A stretch of 64,000 nt of DNA from contig JALEZD010000003.1 in NCBI GenBank assembly GCA_022772735.1, forward strand, positions 20,893-84,892, written 5' to 3'. Within the stretch, counting starts at the first letter, position 1; each line of letters starts with the position of its first letter. Shown here in pieces: positions 56,289-64,000 of the stretch. The notes beneath the pieces were generated by a model, which worked only from the letters and a program-made list of their open reading frames with translations, made no database searches and was not told where the DNA came from. Source of the stretch: Erysipelotrichaceae bacterium (GTDB lineage: Bacteria; Bacillota_I; Bacilli_A; Erysipelotrichales; Erysipelotrichaceae). The position numbers and the translations under genes are program-made.

Positions 56289-59200
56289 ATGAATATTAAT
56301 AAATTTGTAGCCATGCAGGTTGGTTTAGCATCACCTGATCGTATCCATGAATGGTCTTATGGTGAAGTTAAAAAGCCTGAGACTATTAACTATCGTTCAC
56401 AAAAACCTGAAAGAGATGGTTTATTTTGTGAAAGAATTTTCGGTCCAACAAAGGATTGGGAATGTTATTGTGGAAAATACAAGAAAGTTAGATATGGCGG
56501 CATTGTATGTGATCGCTGTGGTGTAGAAGTTACAAAATCTAGTGTTAGAAGAGAAAGAATGGGGCATATTGAGCTAGCAGCTCCTGTTGCACATATCTGG
56601 TATTTAAGAGGTATTCCTTCAAGAATGAGCTTACTTTTAAATATCACTCCAAAACAGTTAGAAGAAGTTGTTTACTTCGTATCTTGGGTTGTAACAGATC
56701 CAGGGGATACAAGACTTGAATATAAACAAGTTTTATCTGAAAGAGAATATCGTGAAAATACAGCAATTTATGGGCCAGGAAGTTTTAAAGCACAAACTGG
56801 TGCAGAAGCTGTTAAAACACTTTTAGAGCAAGTTGATATTGAAGCTGAATATAAAGCAGTTATTAAGGAACTTGAAAATGCAACAGGTGATAAACGCAAA
56901 AAATTAATTAAACGTTTAGAAACTGTAAATTCATTTAGAGATTCTGATAATAAGCCTGATTGGATGGTTCTTACAGTTTTACCTGTTATTCCACCTGATT
57001 TAAGACCAATGCTTCAACTTGATGGAGGAAGATTTGCGACAAGTGATTTAAATGATTTATATCGTCGTGTAATTACTCGTAATAACCGTTTGAAAAAATT
57101 GCTTGAACTTGGAACACCTGCAATCATTGTTCAAAACGAAAAACGTATGCTTCAAGAAGCTGTTGATGCACTTATTGATAATGGTAGAAGAAGCAAACCT
57201 GTTACAGGTGCTGGAGGAAGAGCATTAAAATCTTTATCACACAGCTTAAAAGGTAAACAAGGTCGTTTTAGACAAAACCTTTTAGGTAAGCGTGTTGACT
57301 TTTCTGGACGTTCAGTTATTGCGGTTGGACCAGATTTAAAGATGTATCAATGTGGTATTCCAAGAGAAATGGCTATTCAACTTTACAAGCCGTTTGTAAT
57401 AAATGAAATTGTTTCAAGAGGATATGCAAGTAATCCAAAAACTGCTGAAAAGTTAATTGAAAGACAGGATGCAAAAGCATGGGATTGTGTTGAACAAGTA
57501 ATTGATAACCACCCAGTATTCTTAAACCGTGCACCTACTTTACATAGACTTGGAATACAAGCATTTAAACCAAAGCTTGTTGAGGGAAGAGCAATCCGTT
57601 TACATCCATTAGTATGTACTGCATTTAATGCGGACTTTGACGGAGACCAAATGGCTGTTCACTTACCTCTTAGTGAGGAAGCAAGAGCTGAAGCTGAAAT
57701 TTTAATGCTTGGTTCTAACAACATTCTTGGTCCAAAAGATGGAAAACCTATTGTTACTCCAGGACAAGACATGGTTCTTGGAAATTTCTACTTAAATATG
57801 GAGCAAACATCTGAAGAATTTTATAAAAAAGCAGATACAATTGCTGCATTAGGTGATGAACAAACTGCTGAAATATGGAGAGGTTTTGGAGATAATGAAG
57901 GTCATGCGTTTAAAAGTACAAATGAAGTTTTATTAGCTTATCAAAATAAAGTAGTACATTTACATACTCGTATTGCGATTGCTGCATCTTCATTAAAGAA
58001 AACATGTTTCACTTCTGAACAAAATGATTCTTATTTGATTACTACTGTCGGTAAAATTATCTTTAACGAAATGTTCCCTAAAGATTTCCCATTTATTAAT
58101 AGAGTTAATGCTGAAAACTTAAAGAGAACACCTGATAGTGATTTTTTACCATATGGTTCAAATCTAAAGGAAGAAATTGCAAAAAGAGAAATTAGTCCTG
58201 AGTTTAAGAAAAAAGATTTAGGAAGTGTTATTGCGGAAGTATTCAAAAGATATAGAACAGAAGGTTCTAGTGATATTTTGGATAGAATAAAAGATTTAGG
58301 TTTCCAATATTCTACAGTTGCAGGGATGACTGTTGCATTATCTGATATTAATGTTGCACCAAACAAACAACAATATGTAGAAGAAGGACAAAGAAAGTCT
58401 AATGAAATTCATGATTTGTTAGAGAGAGGTTTATTAACTCCTCGTGAATGGGAAAGACATTTTACTGCACTTTGGGATGGTGTTAAAAAACAAATAGGTC
58501 AAACACTTATGAAATCATTACCTCGTATGAATCCTATTAATATGATGGCTGTTTCTGGAGCTCGTGGTAATGAATCACACTTTACTCAACTTGCAGGTAT
58601 GCGTGGATTGATGGCAAGACCTACTCAATCAAAATCAAAAGCTGAATATCAACCTTCAGTTATTGAAGTTCCTATTTATTCATGTTTCCGTGAAGGTATG
58701 ACAGTGTCAGAATTCTTTACATCTACACATGGTGTGCGTAAAGGTTTAACAGATACAGCTTTAAAAACTGCTGAATCTGGATATTTAACTAGACGTCTGG
58801 TTGATGTTGCGCAAGATGTTATTGTAAATGAAGAAGATTGTGGAGTTGAAAGAGGTTATCTTGTAAGTGATATAATCGATCAAAAGAACAATACAATAAT
58901 TGAAAAATTTGAAGAAAGAATTATTGGTAGATATTCAATGGAAGAAATTATTCATCCAATAACTAAAGAAGTTATTGTGCATGAAGATGAATTTATTGAT
59001 GAAAATATGGTTGCAAAAATTACTGAAGCTGGAATTAAGCAGGCATATATAAGAAATGCATTTACTTGTCAAAGCCAAAATGGTGTTTGTAAGAAATGTT
59101 ATGGAAGAAATATGGCTACAGGAAGACTTGTTGAAACTGGTGAAGCTATTGGTATAATGGCTGCACAATCAATAGGGGAGCCTGGTACACAGCTTACAAT

Positions 59201-60077
59201 GAGAACTTTCCATACAGGAGGAGTTGCGGCTGGTAATGATGGAGACATCACTCAAGGTTTACCTCGTGTTGAAGAGTTATTTGAAGCAAGAACTCCAAAA
59301 AGAGTTGCAGTATTATCTAAAATTGATGGAGAAATTACTGATATTAGTGAACTTGAAAATGGTATGGGTATGAGAGTTGTTGTAAGTAATGAAACTGAAT
59401 CAATTGAACACAAATGTAACTTAACTCAAAATGTCAGAACTTGGTTAAAAGTTGGTACAATGGTTAAAGCCGGAGAAAAATTAACTGAAGGACAAGTAGC
59501 ACCTAAAGAATTACTTGCGGTTGCAGGTATTGTTGAGGTTCAAAAGTACATATTGAAAGAAGTTAAAAAAGTATATGCTGCACAAGGTATTGATATTTCA
59601 GATAAACATATTGAAGTTGTAATAAGACAAATGATGAAAAAAGTTATCGTTACTGATAGTGGTGATACTGGTCTAAGTGTTGGACAATCATTGAGTTTGA
59701 ATAACATTACAAATATTAACCTTGAAATGCTTGAAACAGGTAAAAAACCAGCGAAATTTGGTCCGACTTTATTAGGAATTTCAAAAGCTTCTGTTGAAAC
59801 TGATTCGTTCTTATCTGCTGCTTCTTTCCAAGAAACTACAAAAGTGTTAACTGATGCTGCAATTCGTGGAAAGAAAGATAGTTTAAATGGTCTTAAAGAA
59901 AATGTTATCATTGGTAAATTAATACCTGCTGGAACAGGATCTCTTGGTTTTGAAAGAGAAACTACAAAGCGTATAATTGAAAGAGCAAACGAACTAAAAG
60001 AAGAAAGAAGAATTAGAAGTATTAAAGAAGAACCAACTTTACCTGAAGATATTTACAGAAATTCAGAAGAAGATTAA
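56289..60077 (+). CDS. rpoC: RNA polymerase subunit beta'
   Basis: A 1262-residue subunit. The zinc site is [19 protein letters not shown] near residue 58, the catalytic NADFDGDQM at about 448, and the second zinc site [11 protein letters not shown] near 925. The bridge and trigger regions ([17 protein letters not shown] and MRTFHTGG) are conserved. AAGGAGG precedes the ATG, 12 bases after the rpoB stop. Confidence 0.99.
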   Translation: MNINKFVAMQVGLASPDRIHEWSYGEVKKPETINYRSQKPERDGLFCERIFGPTKDWECYCGKYKKVRYGGIVCDRCGVEVTKSSVRRERMGHIELAAPVAHIWYLRGIPSRMSLLLNITPKQLEEVVYFVSWVVTDPGDTRLEYKQVLSEREYRENTAIYGPGSFKAQTGAEAVKTLLEQVDIEAEYKAVIKELENATGDKRKKLIKRLETVNSFRDSDNKPDWMVLTVLPVIPPDLRPMLQLDGGRFATSDLNDLYRRVITRNNRLKKLLELGTPAIIVQNEKRMLQEAVDALIDNGRRSKPVTGAGGRALKSLSHSLKGKQGRFRQNLLGKRVDFSGRSVIAVGPDLKMYQCGIPREMAIQLYKPFVINEIVSRGYASNPKTAEKLIERQDAKAWDCVEQVIDNHPVFLNRAPTLHRLGIQAFKPKLVEGRAIRLHPLVCTAFNADFDGDQMAVHLPLSEEARAEAEILMLGSNNILGPKDGKPIVTPGQDMVLGNFYLNMEQTSEEFYKKADTIAALGDEQTAEIWRGFGDNEGHAFKSTNEVLLAYQNKVVHLHTRIAIAASSLKKTCFTSEQNDSYLITTVGKIIFNEMFPKDFPFINRVNAENLKRTPDSDFLPYGSNLKEEIAKREISPEFKKKDLGSVIAEVFKRYRTEGSSDILDRIKDLGFQYSTVAGMTVALSDINVAPNKQQYVEEGQRKSNEIHDLLERGLLTPREWERHFTALWDGVKKQIGQTLMKSLPRMNPINMMAVSGARGNESHFTQLAGMRGLMARPTQSKSKAEYQPSVIEVPIYSCFREGMTVSEFFTSTHGVRKGLTDTALKTAESGYLTRRLVDVAQDVIVNEEDCGVERGYLVSDIIDQKNNTIIEKFEERIIGRYSMEEIIHPITKEVIVHEDEFIDENMVAKITEAGIKQAYIRNAFTCQSQNGVCKKCYGRNMATGRLVETGEAIGIMAAQSIGEPGTQLTMRTFHTGGVAAGNDGDITQGLPRVEELFEARTPKRVAVLSKIDGEITDISELENGMGMRVVVSNETESIEHKCNLTQNVRTWLKVGTMVKAGEKLTEGQVAPKELLAVAGIVEVQKYILKEVKKVYAAQGIDISDKHIEVVIRQMMKKVIVTDSGDTGLSVGQSLSLNNITNINLEMLETGKKPAKFGPTLLGISKASVETDSFLSAASFQETTKVLTDAAIRGKKDSLNGLKENVIIGKLIPAGTGSLGFERETTKRIIERANELKEERRIRSIKEEPTLPEDIYRNSEED

Positions 60078-60100
60078 GCGATGGAAACATCGCTTTTTTT
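60078..60100 (+). terminator. terminator of rpoBC
   Basis: GCGATG/CATCGC closed by a GAAA tetraloop, followed by seven T, directly after the rpoC stop. Confidence 0.92.
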
Positions 60101-60112
60101 AAGTTTAAGGAA

Positions 60113-60141
60113 TAAAAAAAAGAACTATAAATAGTTCTTTT
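60113..60141 (-). terminator. terminator after the cold-shock gene
   Basis: AGAACTAT/ATAGTTCT with a two-base centre and, on the minus strand, a run of T. Confidence 0.8.
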
Positions 60142-60165
60142 ACCTAACTCAATTAACTTTTATAA

Positions 60166-60366
60166 TTATAGTTTAACGACGTTAGTAGCTTGAGGTCCAC
60201 GATCTCCATTTGAAACTTCAAAACTTACTTGTTGACCTTCGTCAAGAGTTTTGAAACCTTCACCTGTGATTGCTGAGAAATGAACGAAAATATCTTGACC
60301 TTCATCAGAAGTGATAAATCCGTATCCTTTTTCAGCATTAAACCATTTTACTTTACCTGTACTCAT
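60166..60366 (-). CDS. cold-shock protein (CspA family)
   Basis: A 66-residue nucleic-acid chaperone. RNP1-like KGYGFIT and RNP2-like IFVHFSAI are present, and the end is [11 protein letters not shown]. The ATG at 60366 has GGAGGT seven bases before it. The longer frame from 60408 lacks support. As in other csp genes, a long 5' leader may exist in the 60367-60480 stretch. Confidence 0.96.
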   Translation of the reverse strand: MSTGKVKWFNAEKGYGFITSDEGQDIFVHFSAITGEGFKTLDEGQQVSFEVSNGDRGPQATNVVKL

Positions 60367-60551
60367 TTTGTACCTCCATAACAATTTGTAAACCGCCATA
60401 CCAATCATCGAAATTAATGAATTTATAATGCTAGAATACTAGTAAAATATAACATTTTAAAAATACAATGTCAATTGTCAATAAATACTAGATAATTTTT
60501 GATGATAAAAGTAAATTTTTTACCTATTAATATTTATGCAAATATGAAGGG

Positions 60552-60580
60552 TTTACATTGTTTAATAATGTATATATAAT
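60552..60580 (+). promoter_or_regulatory. promoter of the metG T-box transcript
   Basis: TTTACA (60552-60557), a 17-base spacer and TATAAT (60575-60580). Transcription should start near 60587. Confidence 0.7.
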
Positions 60581-60586
60581 TATTAC

Positions 60587-60796
60587 AAAGGCTAAGAATA
60601 GAATAGAATATCTTAAATCTTTAAGAGAGTATGGGGCTGGTGAAACCATATAGAAATAAGATATTTAGATGGGCTAGGAGCTGCTTATTCAATATGTAGA
60701 ATAAGACGTAAATACTCGCGTTAGCAGGAAAAGTGCATATCTTTGATATGAATATAAGGTGGTACCGCGATTATAACGTCCTTAGAGGGCGTTTTT
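60587..60796 (+). promoter_or_regulatory. T-box riboswitch, methionine-type
   Basis: The T-box AAGGTGGTACCGCG is at 60756-60769. Stem I shows AGAGAG and the distal GGTGAAACC. ATG at 60669-60671, followed by GGCTAGGAG, matches the specifier position, so the codon read is Met. The terminator ACGTCC/GGGCGT (60776-60781 with 60787-60792) and T run follow. Uncharged tRNA-Met should allow metG expression. Confidence 0.93.
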
Positions 60797-60819
60797 ATAT
60801 TTTTGAAAGGGATGAAATT

Positions 60820-62742
60820 ATGTGTAAAGAAAAATATTATTTAACTACAGCAATTGCATATACATCAAGTAAACCACATATTGGGAATGTTTATGAAATT
60901 GTATTGGCAGATGCAATATGTAGATATAAAAGAGAACAGGGATATGATGTTTATTTTCAAACTGGAACAGATGAACATGGACAAAAAATAGAAGATAAAG
61001 CTTTAAAAGCTAATATGACTCCTAAAGAATATGTGGATAAAATTTCTTCTGAAGTAAAGCATCAATTTGATTGTATGAATTTATCATATGATAATTTTGT
61101 TAGAACAACAGATGAATATCATATTAAACAAGTACAAAAAATATTCAAAAAACTTTATGAAAAAGGTGATATTTATAAATCAGAATACAATGGGTTATAT
61201 TGTAAAGCGTGTGAAGCATTTTATTCAGAATCACAGCTTGTTGATGGGAAATGTCCTGAATGTGGTGGTGAAGTTTACCCTGCAAAAGAAGAAGCTTATT
61301 TCTTTAATATGTCAAAATATGCAGATAGACTTATTAAACATATCGAAGATAATCCTAATTTTATTCAACCTGAATCAAGAAAAAATGAGATGTTAAATAA
61401 CTTTTTAAGACCAGGTTTAAAGGATTTATGTGTTTCAAGAACTTCTGTAAAATGGGGTATTCCTGTAGATTTTGAACCAAATCATGTCGTTTATGTATGG
61501 ATTGATGCACTATCAAATTATATTACAGGCATTGGTTATGATGCTGATGGGGATCATGGTGAGTTATATAAAAAATACTGGCCAGCTGATGTACATTTAA
61601 TAGGTAAAGATATCCTTAGATTTCATACAATTTATTGGCCAATTATTTTAATGGCTTTAAATGAAGAATTACCAAAGCAAGTATTTGGACATCCATGGTT
61701 ACTTGTTGGAGATAATAAAATGTCTAAGTCAAAGGGTAATGTTATATATGCAGAAGATTTAGTTAAACTTTTTGGAGTAGATGCGGTTAGATACATAATG
61801 CTTCATGAAATGCCATTTGGAAATGATGGAACAATAACATATGAATTAATGATTGAGAGAATTAATTCAGATCTTGCAAATATTTTGGGGAATTTAGTAA
61901 ATAGAACAATAACAATGCAAAATAAATACTTTAATGGTGTTGTGAGTAATCCAAATGTTTTTGAAGAAATTGATGGTGATTTAATTGATTTGGCAATTAA
62001 AACTCCAATTTCTGTTGAAAAATGTATGAATGAATTAAGAGTTGCGGATGCATTAGATGAGATATTTGTACTTGCAAGAAGATGTAATAAATACATTGAT
62101 GAAACAACACCTTGGATTTTAGGTAAAGATGAAGATAAACATGCAAGGCTTCAAACTGTATTATATAACTTACTTGAAGGTATAAGAATTATAGGTGTTT
62201 TATTAAGACCGTTTATGCCTGAAACTTCTGAAAAAATCTTAGATTTAATTGGAACAAATCATAAAAATTATGAGTCTACTTTAAAATTTGGACAATTAGA
62301 AACAGACATTAAAGTTTGTGAAAAACCAGAAATTTTATTTGCTAGATTAGATTCTAAAGAAGTATTATCTAAAATTGAAGAAGAAAATACAAAGATAGAA
62401 GAAGTTAAAAAAATAGAAGAACAAACTATTACAATTGAAGATTTTAAGAAGGTAAGTTTAAAAGTCGGAAAAGTTCTATCTTGTAAACAACATCCAGATG
62501 CAGATAAATTATTAGTAAGTACAATTGATATAGGAAATGAAGTAAGACAAATTGTTTCTGGCATTGCATCTAGTTATACTCCAGGTCAAATGATAGGTAA
62601 GAAAGTTGTTGTGGTAACTAATTTAAAACCTGTAGTAATAAGAGGTGTTGAATCTCAGGGAATGATTTTAGCCGGTAAAGATGATGGTATGTTTGAAATA
62701 GTATCATTACATGGTTTACCTGCAGGAACAATAATAAGCTAA
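60820..62742 (+). CDS. metG: methionyl-tRNA synthetase
   Basis: Charges tRNA-Met. The HIGH-type motif is PHIGN near residue 17. A zinc knuckle of cysteines (CKAC and CPEC, residues about 129-150), NKMSKSKGN (KMSKS) near 300, and a C-terminal tRNA-binding OB-fold domain (residues about 540-640, SLKVGKVLSCKQHPDADKLL and on) make the two-domain type. The ATG at 60820 follows AAAGGGATG. The frame start at 60733 is inside the T-box. Confidence 0.98.
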   Translation: MCKEKYYLTTAIAYTSSKPHIGNVYEIVLADAICRYKREQGYDVYFQTGTDEHGQKIEDKALKANMTPKEYVDKISSEVKHQFDCMNLSYDNFVRTTDEYHIKQVQKIFKKLYEKGDIYKSEYNGLYCKACEAFYSESQLVDGKCPECGGEVYPAKEEAYFFNMSKYADRLIKHIEDNPNFIQPESRKNEMLNNFLRPGLKDLCVSRTSVKWGIPVDFEPNHVVYVWIDALSNYITGIGYDADGDHGELYKKYWPADVHLIGKDILRFHTIYWPIILMALNEELPKQVFGHPWLLVGDNKMSKSKGNVIYAEDLVKLFGVDAVRYIMLHEMPFGNDGTITYELMIERINSDLANILGNLVNRTITMQNKYFNGVVSNPNVFEEIDGDLIDLAIKTPISVEKCMNELRVADALDEIFVLARRCNKYIDETTPWILGKDEDKHARLQTVLYNLLEGIRIIGVLLRPFMPETSEKILDLIGTNHKNYESTLKFGQLETDIKVCEKPEILFARLDSKEVLSKIEEENTKIEEVKKIEEQTITIEDFKKVSLKVGKVLSCKQHPDADKLLVSTIDIGNEVRQIVSGIASSYTPGQMIGKKVVVVTNLKPVVIRGVESQGMILAGKDDGMFEIVSLHGLPAGTIIS

Positions 62743-62766
62743 GCTCACATATCTGTGAGCTTTTTA
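62742..62766 (+). terminator. terminator after metG
   Basis: AGCTCACA/TGTGAGCT with a four-base loop and a T run, starting in the stop codon. Confidence 0.88.
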
Positions 62767-62769
62767 ACT

Positions 62770-62795
62770 AAAAAAGTGATTAATTCATCACTTTA
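62770..62795 (-). terminator. terminator after addA
   Basis: AAGTGAT/ATCACTT with a T run on the minus strand; it overlaps the last codons of addA. Confidence 0.75.
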
Positions 62796-64000
62796 TTTGT
62801 ATTTCTTTGTCCAACTCAAAACTGTATATGTAAGTGTAAACTTTATGATTTGGATAATTTTTTGATATGGTTTCTTCATAAAATTTTAATTGTTTTGAAT
62901 AATTATCAATTAGAATCTGTTCAGTAATATTTCTGTCACTTTTAAAGTCGATAATAATAATTTTTGATTCATCAAACGCAATAAAGTCTATTATTCCGTT
63001 TATTATATTTGTATTTTCTTTGTAAATAAATGGGAATTCATGATAAATAGTCATAGTCAAACATTGTTTATAAATATTAGAATTATTAAAATTAATAATA
63101 TGTTGAATATCAGATTTTTTTAGATAATCAATTTGTTTTAAATCATCTTCAGTCCAAATTTTATTTGGTAAATCTTCTATTGCTTTATGCATCAGTAAAC
63201 CCCTACTAAAAGTATCAGGATTTCTATTTAAATCAAGTTCTAGACTTATTTCATGGGAATCTTTACTTGGAGAAACAATATTAATTTTATCTTGTAAACC
63301 ATATTCATAACGAGGAAGTTTATCTGAAGAATTGGTGATAACTTTATTTTCATGTGTTTCAGGTTTAAAGTCCTCTATATATGTGATATTAAATAATTCA
63401 CTTTCTGATAAATTATTTAATATTGTGTTTGTGATTACACCATTATTCTTTATTGCCGAAAAAGAATTAACCGTTTTTTGTGATATTTGTTTTTTTACAC
63501 AATCTACTATATACATTTCTTCTTGGGCTCTTGTTAAGGCAACATAAAGAAGTCTAATAAACTCCTGCGTTTCTTCTAAATTTTCATTAAACTCAAACGC
63601 AATTTTATGTATGGTTTTTTCCTTTAAATAATAATTTGTATTAATATTATCTAATGCAATACCAAGATTTGAATCACACATAACTTTATCAAAAACAGTA
63701 GGTGATTTGCCATTTCCCCACAAAAATACAACTTTAAATTGTAATCCTTTAGAATGATGAATAGTCATAACTCTTACAACATTTTCATCACTTCCAACAG
63801 ATATAGCTTCTGAAGAAGAATCATTTTTTGCATGTTCAATTTGTTCAATGAATTTATTTAAATTTATTGATCTTTTTTCAAAATTTAAAACATTTTCAAA
63901 ATATAAATCAAAATTACTCCTTTGTTGGTTATCACACTTTTCATTTATAAAATTATTTATTAATGCAATATAATTTAGTTTTTCATGAATAATATTAATA
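62788..64000 (-). CDS. addA: ATP-dependent helicase/nuclease AddA, C-terminal part
   Basis: The frame is open to the window edge, so the gene continues beyond base 64000. Visible are the UvrD-type motif RVMTIHHSKGLQFKVVFLW, motif VI LLYVALTRAQEEMYIV, and the RecB-type nuclease domain with GIIDFIAFD and IIDFKSD. AddA with AddB resects double-strand breaks. The stop is at 62788, inside the terminator. The start shown in the longest ATG frame (63768) is internal and not a real start. Confidence 0.93.
   Translation of the reverse strand, partial: INIIHEKLNYIALINNFINEKCDNQQRSNFDLYFENVLNFEKRSINLNKFIEQIEHAKNDSSSEAISVGSDENVVRVMTIHHSKGLQFKVVFLWGNGKSPTVFDKVMCDSNLGIALDNINTNYYLKEKTIHKIAFEFNENLEETQEFIRLLYVALTRAQEEMYIVDCVKKQISQKTVNSFSAIKNNGVITNTILNNLSESELFNITYIEDFKPETHENKVITNSSDKLPRYEYGLQDKINIVSPSKDSHEISLELDLNRNPDTFSRGLLMHKAIEDLPNKIWTEDDLKQIDYLKKSDIQHIINFNNSNIYKQCLTMTIYHEFPFIYKENTNIINGIIDFIAFDESKIIIIDFKSDRNITEQILIDNYSKQLKFYEETISKNYPNHKVYTYIYSFELDKEIQIK

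Noticed and set aside
60733..60819. N-terminal extension of metG
   Set aside because: The extra codons are made from the T-box and terminator sequence.

Overview
The window is a strongly AT-rich, Gram-positive type chromosome segment. It uses TGA as a stop codon (for example the ATGA overlaps at 254-257 and 41815-41818), so it follows the standard bacterial code rather than the Mollicutes code. Gene order and content are those of low-G+C Firmicutes near the Erysipelotrichia/RF39/Mollicutes side of the Bacilli. Evidence includes tdk-prfA-prmC-tsaC-glyA-upp-atp, rplJL-rsmC-rpoBC, rnmV-rsmA-ispE, a T-box, an L10 leader, a DarA c-di-AMP receptor, and an RpoB with Asn at the position equivalent to E. 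coli His526, as in Mollicutes. The exact taxon cannot be fixed from sequence alone. No rRNA, tRNA, CRISPR, phage or transposase was seen.

Layout. 1-4 kb: a divergent locus, with an ABC-type ATPase and a HypB/CobW-like GTPase on the minus strand. A Crp-like regulator followed by a NitT/TauT-type ABC importer (lipoprotein, permease, ATPase) lies on the plus strand. A perfect 18-bp palindrome sits between them. 4-13 kb: housekeeping genes queT, tmk, holB, ricT, rsmI, mnmE, an RDD protein, tatD, rnmV, rsmA and ispE, with a probable small RNA between tatD and rnmV. 13-34 kb: a cell-envelope region. It holds six secreted proteins with a common C-terminal tail, a polysaccharide deacetylase, a CAP-domain protein, a lipoprotein and small membrane proteins, mixed with core genes (rarA, dtd, folD, ychF, darA). 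34-50 kb: tdk, prfA, prmC, a split ThrE exporter, tsaC, glyA, and the upp-atpZIBEFHAGDC operon ending in a DUF1146 gene, then an MFS transporter. 50-64 kb: rplJ-rplL-rsmC-rpoB-rpoC, a cold-shock gene, T-box-controlled metG, and the 3' part of addA.

The most interesting material is the surface-protein family and what may control it. All six proteins have a signal peptide, a C-x3-G-x2-W-x6-C motif, and a variant sortase-like signal [V/I]PNT[G/S/A] followed by a hydrophobic segment and basic tail. Four carry a SHIRT-like domain. Each gene has its own promoter and nearly all have their own terminator. Five of the six use a GGGG-type Shine-Dalgarno sequence. The RNA at about 10743-10835 has its own promoter and terminator, and the loops of two of its hairpins carry the same nine bases ACATTCCCC. 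One loop is complementary over 11 nt to the ribosome binding site of the gene at 31863. This suggests an RsaE-like C-rich-loop regulator acting on the surface-protein genes, as an inference that needs testing.

Other points: the F-type ATPase c subunit has a sodium-type ion-binding signature, RpoB has an enlarged segment in its beta lobe, the Crp-like gene appears to start at ATT, and the rplJ leader contains a visible terminator/antiterminator switch.
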